A stretch of DNA of 64,000 nucleotides from Melastoma dodecandrum (lineage: Eukaryota > Streptophyta > Magnoliopsida > Myrtales > Melastomataceae): contig JARUPY010000473.1 of NCBI GenBank assembly GCA_029817715.1, positions 496,001 to 560,000 of the forward strand, written 5' to 3'. Numbering within the stretch: the stretch's first letter is position 1; the number at the start of each line of letters is the position of its first letter. A model generated the notes under the pieces. It did no database searches. It saw only the letters and a program-made list of their open reading frames with translations, and was not told the DNA's origin. The translations under genes were made by a program, and so were the position numbers. This document shows, piece after piece, positions 37,001 to 46,377 of the stretch.

Positions 37001-37761
37001 GGCAAACTTATTTTATAAGTCCCTACAGCTAATACAACTACTCTTGCTCCATTAGCCACTCGTAGGTCCATCTCGCCCTTGGACAACCGTCTGCATTCAT
37101 TTAGTCCCTGTAGGTCCACACAGATATGAGAACTACATCCTGAATCTAGGACCCATGAGGATGAAACAGAAAAATTACATTCAATCATAAAAATACCTGA
37201 AGCACCTGTCCCACTGGTATTTTTCTTTTGAAAGAGGTAGCAATTCTTCTTCCAGTGGCCTTTCTTACCACAGTGAACGCATATAGCTTCCTTTTCATCA
37301 GATTGGGGAATCTGTTGGCCTTTCTTCAGTTTGGGCTTTTGGCCCGGGTAAGCAGACATCTTTGATTTCTTGACCTTGGGGTTGAACTTCCCCTTGCTCA
37401 TTCTCTTGTTGGTATTTCTCACCAACATTGCATTTGAAACAGTCTTCTGTTTCATGTCTTTCTCTGCTGTCTTGAGCATGGTCAACAGATCGGCAAGACT
37501 CTTCTCCATGTTGTTCATATTAAAGTTCATCACGAACGGAGTGAACGATGGAGGCAGGGAACACAAAATGGCATCAACAGCCAAATGAGTATCCATCTTG
37601 GAACCCAAACTTGCGAGCCTCTCTATGTACCCTATCATCTTGAGTACATGAGGCCCGACAGGGTTCCCTTCCTGCAATTTCATCCCGAAAAAACGCTCGA
37701 GAGATTTCAAATCTCTCAGTCCTTGCACTTTCTTGGAAGAGCTCGCGCAAATGGATATCAA
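34081..37761 (-). CDS. Copia polyprotein: gag C-terminus, protease, integrase, RT, RNase H
   Basis: A single 1,226-codon frame. In order it holds the end of gag (MNFNMNNMEKSLADLLTMLK), a zinc knuckle CVHCGKKGHWKKNC (residues 161-174), protease with WVLDSGCSSH, integrase with its HHCC zinc site (HCRLGH, CEAC) and DDE core (SDVCGPL, DDFSRHGY), reverse transcriptase with [14 protein letters not shown] and YVDDILLVGND, and RNase H with STAESEYIAASEAAKEA. This order (integrase before RT) defines Copia. All recognised catalytic motifs are present. The gag beginning lies in another frame (37574-38047), so the polyprotein is interrupted once. Sublineage was not assigned. Confidence 0.94.
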   Translation of the reverse strand: MISICASSSKKVQGLRDLKSLERFFGMKLQEGNPVGPHVLKMIGYIERLASLGSKMDTHLAVDAILCSLPPSFTPFVMNFNMNNMEKSLADLLTMLKTAEKDMKQKTVSNAMLVRNTNKRMSKGKFNPKVKKSKMSAYPGQKPKLKKGQQIPQSDEKEAICVHCGKKGHWKKNCYLFQKKNTSGTGASGIFMIECNFSVSSSWVLDSGCSSHICVDLQGLNECRRLSKGEMDLRVANGARVVVLAVGTYKISLPSGLVLKLENCCYVPSFSKNIISVSSLDTKGFVFEFKDKKCSFYLDDVFYGNGSLNNGLYVLNLHEPVHCIENKKHKSSDSNPTYLWHCRLGHINEKRIAKLLNDGYLDSFELESIDTCEACLQGKMTKKPFSKIGERANELLELIHSDVCGPLSVQARGAYIYFVTFTDDFSRHGYIYLMRQKSETLEKFKEFKNEVENQLDKKIKILRSDRGGEYLSQEFIDYLKECGIISQLTPPRTPEWNGVSERRNRTLMDMVRSMMSHASLPLSFWGYALETTAYMLNRVPAKAADKTPYELWFEKKPNLSYLKIWGCDAYVKNDSSDKLAARSIKCMFVGYPKETKGYYFYLPSEHKVIIARYATFLEREFISERGSGSKISLEEISDTTDRLENEQLDMEMVPQVQVTPLPEHVQETQDIRKSTRVHRESERYGWIITQHEDVLLVENDEPLTYEEAVASIDFEKWLDAMNSEMDSMYTNQVWELVDAPIGIKPIGCKWVFKKKIDMDGNVNTYKARLVAKGFTQRQGIDYEETFSPVAMLKSIRILLAIAAYKDNEIWQMDVKTAFLNGRLEEEVYMVQPPGFITSENTDKVCKMKRSIYGLKQASRSWNIRFDEAVKDFGFIKNLDEPCVYKRVSGSSIVFLVLYVDDILLVGNDKFSLESTKDWLNKCFVMKDLGETTYILGIRIYRDRQRRLLGLSQSTYIDKVLKRFNMQDSKRGFLPMSHGIQLSKAMCPHTPKERKRMGKIPYASAIGSIMYAMICTRPDISYALSMTSRYQGDPGEGHWTAVKTILKYLRRTKDMFLVYGGDEELVVRGYTDASFQTDRDDLKSQLGYVFCLNGAAVCWKSSKQETVADSTAESEYIAASEAAKEAVWIKNFTTELEVVPSSHGPVLLYCDNNAAIAQAKEPRSHQRSKHVLRKYHILREIVQRGDVLVSKVDTSENIADPLTKALPQQKHESHVRGLGLRVHSAWQ

Positions 37762-38047
37762 TATCCCTAGCGCTCATATTCTCATGCTGCTTCTGCAACT
37801 CTGGAGACATTGCAGATAGCATAAGACATTGCACGTCAATAGCATCTTCCACATAATGATCATAAATGATTCGATCTGCTTCTGTAGTGTCTGCATTTGG
37901 CACTGCTGGTGGCTCAAAATCTAGTACATGAAACTTTCTTTCTTGTTTCAGTACAATCTTGAGCTTACGATACCAGTCCAGGTAGTTTGGTCCTTGGAGA
38001 ATATTTTCTTTCTCCAAAATACTTCGCAGCGATAGGTTACTCGACAT
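37574..38047 (-). pseudogene. Copia gag N-terminal part, frame-interrupted
   Basis: The Met at 38047 opens a 157-codon frame with gag homology (NYLDWYRKLKIVLKQERK) until about the six-base homopolymer at 37688-37693. Beyond this the gag homology continues in the frame of the large ORF and the rest of this frame is spurious. A one-base length change in the homopolymer explains the break; a sequencing or assembly error there is possible. Confidence 0.83.
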
Positions 38048-39059
38048 CTACAGCAAATAAAATTTTGAATCATTATATGTGAATAGTTATATAAAGGACT
38101 TTTATAAACTCCCACTATTTTATTCAAACCTAATAGCCCCCACTATTAAGCTCGGGAATTAGTTGGTAATAATTCCTAGCGGGACCGAATACTTAAATCC
38201 TATAGTATGCACACAACTGAGTTGTACCTACACACCATAGTCATTAAGTTGGCACTACTCGCCAGTCACAAATCCATGTAACCATCGGTATTCTTAACTT
38301 GGGTTAATATTTTCTTAAACCCCTCGCCCATCAAATCAATTGACCTGAGCTGAGCTAACAAATCAATTAATCTGAGTTAAGTCAACCCATCAATAAATTA
38401 TGAAAAACTACAACTGTACTAACGTGAGCCCACAACTGAGCTGTACCGACTCACGAAGTACGTCGACTATTTTCATTATTATTAATGGAGGGCAAATAAA
38501 ACTTGACTTAATATTTAGGGGTTTTTGATTAATTGTCTCACCTATATATATTGATGGGCTTAACTATTTTAATTTAAGCCCATTTTGTAACCCATTATTT
38601 TCTAATCCATATATTAAGTTGGGCTAAAAACACTATCTCTCTCGGCCTTTTAATTTCAAATTCAAACTATAAGATTATAAGATTTAGCCCTATTATCACT
38701 TGGGCCCCTTTTTGATTATCCGTAAAATTTAACTTTGATTAATTGTCCACACACCTTGCATCCTTGCATTTGTGTTCTTGTGACAATTAAAAACAACAAC
38801 CTCATCATAAAATTGATTCTGTGGGGTATCAATTTATAAATTTTATTTCCCAAAACAAAAATACGATAGTCAAATTGTTTAACATAAATCAATATGATTG
38901 AATTAACTGTTTGCTTGAATTCGTATAGGGCACCTTTTAGTTTTGCAGATTCAATACCCATCGTTAGCTTTGATTATTATAAAACTTTTATCGAACAATC
39001 GAACGTTATAATTAAAACAACGTTCAAAATTTTCGATTTATACGATACGATCACAAAAA

Positions 39060-39071
39060 GCTCGGATACCA
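39060..39071 (-). other. Copia primer-binding site
   Basis: TGGTATCCGAGC on the minus strand, one base after the 5' LTR, is complementary to the 3' end of initiator-Met tRNA with one clear mismatch from the usual TGGTATCAGAGC. Confidence 0.85.
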
Positions 39072-39072
39072 C

Positions 39073-40671
39073 TGATGGATTTTCACCGGGCGCAGCAGAA
39101 GCTCGTTTCGAAAAATACTGTCCGAAACACAGTCCCGGATCTTGTGATACGTATAAATCGAATAGTAACGTTAAATAAAACATACCTCGTTGTTGCGGAT
39201 GCGAACTTCAAGAGTCCCAAACGTGACTCCTCTAGAAGTATCCACGCACACGAGACACAAACAACTTCGAACTCCTTTTGGTGCTAGCCCTCGGAGTTCT
39301 TCGCTAAAACTCTCAGAAGTCTTCCGTTTTTCAGCCGATTGTGAATTCCTTCACCTTGGCCGAATGTTTCTTTTCTATAGCCTATTTCCTCTCATTCCAT
39401 CCTCACAATTCAATCAGACGAACTATATAATGTGGATTTGCTTAACGCAAGAGGTACCGCCTCACTATTAATAATTTATATTTAAGCACTCAACGGCACG
39501 TAGCAATGCTACAAATTTGACTGCCTTTGTCACTTCAATAGGTTAGCTTACCCACGTAGCAATGCTACAATTTAGTTTGGATTAGCCAAATAGGCTTAGC
39601 CACGTAGATTGTAAATAATAATATAATATAATAATATAATAATTAATTATAATAATTATATTATTATAGCCTACAACTTGAACATATTTAATCAACTTAA
39701 ATCAAACACTAGGATTTATTGCTTCCGAATATTTCAGAATAAATTTGTAATCCAACAAATTCTAATTCTGAAAATTTACATTAGAATTAAATAATAATGT
39801 CCGTGTCTACGTGGTTTTGCGTGCGACCCTCTAGGTTCTATATACGAAGGCAATGTACATCCATACATAAACTGAGGTAACCGTCTAGCAACAGTTTTCA
39901 GTCACCCAACGTAATAGAATATTGGTCATGAACCAAAAACCGCTATGAACCGATTTCTGTGTAATTCAATCTCTTCATCTCACCGACATCCTGATTAATT
40001 CAGTGCATTATGTGTCATCACTGAATTAATCATTTTACTTGATTTTTGAGATATAATAGATCTTAACTTGAATGATAAACATTCCTCCACGGCCGTGTGT
40101 TTAAAATCACTAATATCTCAATCAAGCGGCCAGGATGTCAACTCTCTAATCCAAGAGAGCGATGAATCCTATATTGACTCAACACTATCCTCTCTACGCT
40201 TCGCTGCACACCCAATAACCGTATTACTCACAATCCGATTAAAGACTGCTTTTAACGGCATCAAAGTGAACAACTCCGCGCATAGAATAAATGGAGGTCT
40301 CAAGTCAGGAGATCAGTTACACTCGTTCAATAAGAGAAGTGACCAATGACGCTTAATATGTGGTATTCTCTATAAACGGGTCGTGTCCAGTGTACCCTAA
40401 ACTTAGGCACCCCCGAGTACAACTTGAATATCCATCCCTTGGTCTAACTCGACCTAAGTTATACTCGACGTTGATCTAGATGTTTATGTCCCATCTAAAC
40501 ATCTATCCGATCAAGGACAATTTTAGATTGACAAATAATCAATCTATGGGACTTTACCGTAAAGATAATTACGAGCAGAAAAGTAATTAATAAACAGTAA
40601 ATACTTGCCTTTATTAACAACTATTCACATATATTACAAAGTGTCTTGGCACATACGTGCACACACTAACA
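39073..40671 (-). repeat. 5' LTR of the 8.2-kb Copia element
   Basis: Right copy, upstream of gag in the element's orientation. The TATA-like motif intact in the other LTR is changed here (plus GTTCTATATACG near 39835). Confidence 0.93.
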
Positions 40672-40676
40672 GAGCT

Positions 40677-41698
40677 TTCATCGTCTGTCGCTTCGGTTTT
40701 TAGGGCATCGATCAGTTCACGACACCCTTAGCTAGAATTGTAGTAGTTACTTTTCATTTGACAACGTGCTAAAAAAAACGAGCTATGTCTCCCGTTCAAG
40801 TAAAATTTATATAAACAACGAAAGTAAAGGTGCGACGCATTTTTATGTTCGATATGCCTTCGTCTACCTTTAACTAGACCTCTCAGAGAACACAAATGAT
40901 AACTTCCCCTTGAACGTCAAAGATCGTTGCTGTGAGTGGTCACACATGAGGAGCCTTCGGATGAAATACGTCTCAAAGCTAAAAAATGATCGAATGTTAA
41001 TTAAGCAAAGATGTCAAAGTCATTAATAATAAAGTACGGCCTCTCTCATTCCATATTGTTGACCTTGTCTTGGCGGTAAAAAGACACATGATCGTCATGC
41101 ACAATCTCTCCCATATCGAGAAAAATCCAATAATTAAGATTTGGCCGAGGAAGAACGGAAAAGAATGTGCCTCGGAGAGTCTCGCAGACATAAACTTGTT
41201 GGGTTCCCGTACCAGATTTTGGCAAAAGGATATATGGACAAATAGGGGTAACATCATTTCTAGGTTTGTCATTTATTCCTACAGCATTCTTGAAAAGAAA
41301 TATCATGTTAAAGCATCGACCGAGACGGATCAAATGTTGTCGTCCCCCCCTCCCCCCAATCCGCGTCAGATTGACTAATTCTACAACGTTTCTGTCCATT
41401 CGTAAAACAGAAGTCTCATCGGCAGCTTTTCCTACTTCTCGTCGCATTCCCTTTTGAACGCGTTACTCGTTCAAAAGAAGAAAAGAGAAGGAAAAGTCAA
41501 CCGGAATGAAGGTCAACCTCGAGCTGTATTTATATTAACATATGGATGGACTTCACCCACACCCTGTCCTCCAGATTCCCCTTCTAATTAACAGGGGGAA
41601 CATCCTCGATGTCTTCTTCTGCGAGGTGATAGGACAACACACGCACGCACCTCTCTACGTCACGAATCGAGTGCGTTGGAAGTTTGCTTCCGGATAAC
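40677..41698. other. Flank of the Copia insertion and upstream region of the His-rich gene
   Basis: Host sequence resumes after the duplicated GAGCT. About 41350-41470 carries the promoter-like block shared with 29100-29240 and 42720-42850, and a TATTTATAT motif lies at about 41527, some 170 bp before the start codon at 41699. A minus-strand open stretch at 41046-41447 has no recognisable domain. Confidence 0.45.
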
Positions 41699-42031
41699 AT
41701 GCTGCCTACTCCGGCCATCATCATATTAGTAACCATGGCTGTCTTGATCGTTGTCATGGGGGTGCTTTCCTTTCTCTGTAACCTGAGAGGCGGGCGACAC
41801 GGAGGCGGAGGAAGTGGATTTCATCCCCACCACCACCACCCCGACAACCACCTTGGAGTCGAAGCAGGAGGATTTCACCACCACCACCTCCACAACCACC
41901 ATGGAGTCGAAGCAGGTGGATTTCACCATCACCACCACCACCACCACCACCATGGACATGCCGGGGATATCACAATGGGCACCCCCGCTACTACTAATGC
42001 TTCCACCTTCGCTGGCGCTCCAGCATGCTAA
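41699..42031 (+). CDS. Small His/Gly-rich single-span membrane peptide
   Basis: A 110-residue ORF. The ATG at 41699 is used. A hydrophobic segment follows at once (about residues 5-27, AIIILVTMAVLIVVMGVLSF), then a basic, Gly-rich hinge (NLRGGRHGGGGSG), then a histidine-rich domain with about 26 His. Within it a unit opening GVEAGGFHHHH occurs twice, the second followed by a ten-His run. The protein ends in the dipeptide Ala-Cys. I do not recognise a named family. The layout suggests a signal-anchored peptide with a metal-binding luminal or apoplastic tail; that is inference. The gene at 43266-43463 has the same plan and related upstream sequence, so the two look like diverged tandem copies. 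Confidence 0.6.
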   Translation: MLPTPAIIILVTMAVLIVVMGVLSFLCNLRGGRHGGGGSGFHPHHHHPDNHLGVEAGGFHHHHLHNHHGVEAGGFHHHHHHHHHHGHAGDITMGTPATTNASTFAGAPAC

Positions 42032-42930
42032 GTCTATGTACTTCTGTAACGTTCTCAAGCTCTTCCATGATAACGACATCAGATGTATGAATTCCAGTCC
42101 GCTAATTTATCCCTGTAGCAATAGTCCTGCTGTCGTGTTTACCAACAAAGGCTAATATGTTTTCTGCTATGGCACAATCCAACTCGTACATCCCGACGTC
42201 GGATCAATTTCAAATGAAATAATGTGTCGCAAGAAAGTGCGGCACTTAAGATTTTCAATTCATGATCTCACTCGCTGCATGTTAAACATGTTTCGTGACA
42301 ACATTACAAGATTTAACGTATGTAATGAGAAAACTACGGTAACATTAATAATTGAATCCAAACGATGTTGTTGAATGAACAAGCAACGTGAGCAGGTGTA
42401 AAATCGTATGGTGCCGTCCGCATCATCACGAAGTACATCGCATCGACAATAAAACGACTGTAATCAAACTCACAACGCTGTTCTGTTATCTTCACAGCAC
42501 ATCTTCTAAAATCTTATTGACCGAATAATACGACAACGAAGGTTTCATTAATGCTGCTCAAGACGTTCATCCCTCAGGTGTGTAAGGGAAGAAAACGAAC
42601 AAGAATTTTCAAGTCCGATGAGAATTTATGCGCGACATCCATCGCAGTAATCCTTGTAATAATCTTTTTGAAATGTCGTATTACATTATGCCGGACTGGT
42701 CAAATTGCGGGTTATCGTCCCCTTCTAATACTCATCCGTTGACTTGTCCGATTGAGACCAATTCCCTGTTCCACGTCCACACGAAGACAAACTCTCTTTG
42801 CCTTGTCCCAATTTGCCATGCTTTTCCCTTTTAGACGCAATTTGTTCAGAAAAAGAGAATTCAATGGAACAAGGAAATGAAGATCACTCAATAATGTACT
42901 TATAGCTACCTTTTCTTTCGTTGAGAGGGT
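42032..42930. other. Spacer between the two small membrane-peptide genes
   Basis: Contains the 3' flank of the first gene and, at about 42720-42850, a block similar to sequence upstream of the first gene (CCGATTGAGACCAATTC, CGTCCACACG, GCCTTGTCCCAATT). A TRIM insertion separates this block from the second gene. Confidence 0.45.
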
Positions 42931-43196
42931 TGTATAACCAAGCCTTTACCTAATAGCTTAAGCTTTTAGGTCAAACGGTAAGGCTTCTACATGGTATCAA
43001 AGCGGTCATGGGTTCAAATCCAGCACACGCAAAAACCCCAAAGTAAGGCTAGAGGCAAAAAAGAGCCCGCCTAGCCTTGAACCAAGGGTCCAGAGTCAAA
43101 GATGTCGGTCCGGTTCGGCTTGGGGGCGTGTTAAATTATATAATAAGCCTTCACCTAATAGCCTAAGCTTCTAGGTCAAACGATAATGTTTCTACA
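42931..43196 (+). mobile_element. TRIM (terminal-repeat retrotransposon in miniature)
   Basis: A 266-bp non-coding element. Short LTRs lie at 42931-42991 and 43129-43196 and share CACCTAATAG.(C/T)TAAGCTT.TAGGTCAAACG and end in TTCTACA. A primer-binding site TGGTATCAAAGC (42992-43003) directly follows the left LTR, and a purine tract GGGGGCG precedes the right LTR. The internal 125 bp encode nothing. I do not see a clear target duplication, and the left LTR lacks about 7 bp at its outer end. Confidence 0.8.
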
Positions 43197-43265
43197 CGAG
43201 ACAGCTCCAGCAGCACATATGTACGTTGCGCCTTCAAGCGCGAGCTCGAACGTTGCTCCGACAAC

Positions 43266-43463
43266 ATGAAGACCGTGGGGATCATGATAACGGTCAATGT
43301 CGTTGTCTTTGCCACTGTAGTAGTGCTATCCCTTCTCTTCAACGGCCAATACCGCCAGAGAGCCAGAGGTGGAGGAGTGGCAATTCATCATCATCGTCAT
43401 CACCATGGACATGTCGGAGGTTTCAGAGTGGGGGCTGGTGGTGCTGGTGCTGTAGCTTGCTAA
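43266..43463 (+). CDS. Small His/Gly-rich single-span membrane peptide
   Basis: A 65-residue ORF. It has an N-terminal membrane segment (about residues 5-25, GIMITVNVVVFATVVVLSLL), a basic hinge (QYRQRARGGG), a short His cluster (HHHRHHHGH), and a Gly/Ala-rich tail ending Ala-Val-Ala-Cys. The plan (span, Arg-Gly hinge, His block, Gly, terminal Cys) repeats that of the 110-residue peptide at 41699-42031, with a much shorter His domain. The TRIM at 42931-43196 lies just 69 bp upstream of its ATG, between the coding region and the conserved upstream block, and could alter expression. Function is unknown; a chance ORF cannot be excluded from sequence alone. Confidence 0.5.
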   Translation: MKTVGIMITVNVVVFATVVVLSLLFNGQYRQRARGGGVAIHHHRHHHGHVGGFRVGAGGAGAVAC

Positions 43464-43999
43464 CTTCAGACATCCAGTTATAGAGGCGAAGGTGACGGTG
43501 AATGTGGCCATGGGGGCAAACACCTTGATGTTATGTAATTATCTTTCTTGGTCGGCTGTCTTATCCGAGTTGTCGCTTAGAAAAATCTCAGGCATGACGT
43601 ATCACTCAAGGTTGGATACTCGTTTAAATTGCGCATTTCATACCATTCATTTTTACAATACAATCAGAAAGCTCATGCTACTAATTTGAGATTAAAAGGG
43701 TGAAGTACAAACAAAATGGGCAGTGCCTTCATATTGTTGTCAAATGTGAGGCCTAATTGGCACGCCCCAACATATGGGCATGGCCAACTTGCGTATCACT
43801 AAAATTTACCAACCATCAATTGGTTCATATGGTTTCACATGTGATCGCTTTAAGATAAGTCTCATATTTGTGTCTCGCGGATGGAGGAAACGGGTGATAG
43901 GAAAGCTATAACTCTTTATGGGCTGACCAGGCTCGAACCGGATTACAAAAGTCCAATGGACTTCTTATACCAATTTGATATTCACTACTACGGTTGTTG
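43464..43999. other. Spacer before the Sirevirus insertion
   Basis: No gene recognised. Ends in the target duplication CTTTG (44000-44004) of the Sirevirus. Confidence 0.5.
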
Positions 44000-44692
44000 C
44001 TTTGTGTTGGAAAAGGTTTTGATGATGAGCCAGACCTCTGTGCCACAGAAGGTCGAACATTCTTGGCTTTGATGATGAGCCTGACCCTCTGTACTACAGA
44101 AGGTTGAACATTCTATTCTACAGAAGCTTCTCTTGTTAAGGACTTCTTGTAAGAATTATTTTTGTAATTAAATGATTAGTTATCAATTATTTAATTACGA
44201 AATACACATTGTCTGATTATGATAATTATCTGATCAGATTACCCTGATTTGATTTTCAAATAATCATATTGGAGATAATATTTCTTGTAGAAGGAAATGT
44301 ATCTTCTATATATGGAAATGTTCTATTATTTGATCTACAGGCTTCTGTAAGCTTACTTGATCAACATACGAACATTATTTGATTCCCAATCACCACCACC
44401 TGTCCAGATACACTCTCACGTGTGTTTTTATCAGGATGGAATTGACTTCAAGTCATTTGGAAACAAATCAACGATTGTTTCCACCTGTAGAAGGTTATCG
44501 AGCAGAACCTTCTGCGATACCTTCTGTGGTGCACTATTCATGGAAAATATATCATGATCTTATTCTGATTTATTTTCTGAATGCTTGCACGTATATATCA
44601 TTCTGTTTATTTTGTAAACTAACTTTTAATTTCTTGTTTTGCAGATTTCGTTTTTATCTTTTCCCATTTAAGTTTTCTTCTTAGCCTTTGTG

Positions 44693-44700
44693 TATAAATA
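44693..44700 (+). promoter_or_regulatory. TATA box in the Sirevirus 5' LTR
   Basis: TATAAATA within TTTGTGTATAAATAGCC, followed by a GC-rich stretch; the same motif is at 55419-55426 in the 3' LTR. It probably marks the U3/R boundary. Confidence 0.65.
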
Positions 44701-45608
44701 GCCACGCCCTCTCCCATTGTAAAAAAAAATAAGACAATTCTTTTCTCCCATCCCATTCTGTCCAGAGAGAGCGTGTGCTTGAGCTTGCTTTAGTTCTTTC
44801 ATTCGTTCGAAGTTAGTCACACGAGGAGCACTACCGACGGACGGCTGCATCGTTGGTGAAATCTTCTGGGAGAGTGACTCGGGGGCTCGAGGGACTCGGC
44901 TGGAAGCTGCAGGAGACGTTGTTGGAAGCGTGTGTACGTGGGCAACGTGCAGCGGGCCGGAGAGAAGGGCTGAACCTCGGGAGCACAGAAGGTGAGGGAC
45001 TGACCAGCTTCTGTTGTGTAGAACTCTGTGTGCAGGAACCTAGGACGGAGGCTGCCGTCTGCTTGCGTGGGGTTTGCCACGTGCTTGCGCAGGGTCTGCT
45101 GCGTGCTTGCGTAGGGTATGCTACGTGCTTGTGTGGGGTACGCCACATAGTCGCTATCTCGAGGAGATCGTGCAGGTCGTGTGGAGCCGCCGGAGGGAAA
45201 ATCCATCCTTGAACAGGGGTTGCTGTTCGCTTGCGTAGGGTCCGCTACGTGCTCGCGTGGGGTACGCCACGAAGTCGTTTTCCTTAAGAGGATTGCGCAT
45301 TTGGTTACCTAGTTAGTCACGTTAACGCGTGCAACCTTCTGTTGTGCAGAATCTTCGGATCTGTATAACCTTCTGTAGAACAGAACCTTCAGGTCTGAAT
45401 CTACTTTAGTGCAGAACCTTACGGTCTGTACAACCCTCTGTAGTACAGAACCCTACGGGTCTGTGCATACATTTTCCTTGTCACTTTTACTACAGAACCT
45501 CACGGTCTGTTCAGTAGAAGGTCGACTACCCTTGGTACAGAATCTTTCAGATCTGTGCTTTTCATCTAAGTCATTTTCCTATACAGAACCTTCTGTTGTG
45601 GATTGACA

Positions 45609-45845
45609 TATTCGACACAGAACCCTCTGTGTTGTGCCTACCTTCTTCGACACAGAACCCTCTCTATTGTACCTACCTTCTTCGACACAGAACCCTCTGT
45701 GTTGTGCCTACCTTCTTCGACACAGAACCCTCTGTGTTGTGCCTACCTTCTTCGACACAGAACCCTCTGTGTTGTGCCTACCTTCTTCGACACAGAACCC
45801 TCTGTGTTGTGCCTAAGTTTCTTCGACACAGAACCTTCTGGTCTG
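45609..45845 (+). repeat. 35-bp tandem array in the 5' LTR
   Basis: Six units plus one variant of a 35-bp sequence containing CGACACAGAACCCTCTGTG, itself an imperfect palindrome (ACAGA...TCTGT). The 3' LTR has four units plus the variant at 56332-56500. Confidence 0.88.
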
Positions 45846-46296
45846 TGTTGTGCCTTACTCTCTACGATACAGAACCTTCTGGTCTGTATTGAGCCTAAGT
45901 TACTATAGTACAGAACCTTCGGGTTTGTGCTACATAACGAGCCTCTACGGCACAGAACCTTCTGGTCTGTGTTCTGCCACTCAAGCCTCTATTGTACAGA
46001 ACCCTACGGGTTTGCTTTTGGTTGCTATCACTTGTGTAATTTGTACTAAGATACATTTGAGTGGAAACCATCCAGATATTTGGGTGAAGAGTGGACGTAA
46101 GCAATTTGCTGAACCACTATAAAAATCCTTGTGTCCATCAAACAAATTTGCGTACACAATCAAACGTTCTGTCTTACAGAAACTTACAGGCTCTGTTTAA
46201 CAGAAGCTTTTCATTCCGCTGCGGGGTAAAACGAAAAAGGGTTAAAATCCAATTTTGGAGATTAACACTAATTCACCCCCCTCTTAGTGTAACAAT

Positions 46297-46311
46297 TGGT
46301 ATCAGAGCGGG
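46297..46311 (+). other. Sirevirus primer-binding site
   Basis: TGGTATCAGAGCGGG, two bases after the 5' LTR, is an exact complement of the initiator-Met tRNA 3' end over its first 12 bases. Confidence 0.92.
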
Positions 46312-46377
46312 TTCAACAGAGGCTTAACAGCTTGTTGTAGATCCTTGAAAAGCTCTTTCCAGCTACACACTCATCTC

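Larger units (their letters stand above)
32471..40671 (-). mobile_element. Near-complete Copia LTR retrotransposon (8.2 kb)
   Basis: Two LTRs of about 1.6 kb (32471-34066 and 39073-40671), bounded in plus orientation by TGATGG and CTAACA, flank gag-pol read on the minus strand. The 5-bp duplication GAGCT occurs at 32466-32470 and 40672-40676. Primer-binding site and polypurine tract are both present. By eye the LTRs differ at about twenty positions plus a few small indels, a recent but not very recent insertion. Confidence 0.96.
44005..46294 (+). repeat. Sirevirus 5' LTR
   Basis: 2,290 bp, starting TGTTGGAAAAGG and ending TTAGTGTAACA. Its second half is packed with CAGAACCTTCTG-type motifs. 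It is 74 bp longer than the 3' LTR, almost all from two extra 35-bp units. Confidence 0.93.

Noticed and set aside
41046..41447. 133-codon minus-strand ORF
   Set aside because: It overlaps the upstream block shared with other small-gene copies, where the corresponding ORF is not conserved.
45609..45845. Regular 35-bp repeats resembling a CRISPR array
   Set aside because: Units are directly adjacent without unique spacers, and the sequence is a plant retrotransposon LTR.
45596..45908. Overlapping ~100-codon ORFs in the Sirevirus LTR with repeated Leu/Pro/Ser peptides
   Set aside because: They are translations of the 35-bp tandem repeat, open in several frames at once because the repeat lacks stops; no start context or domain. 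The same pattern recurs in the other LTR.
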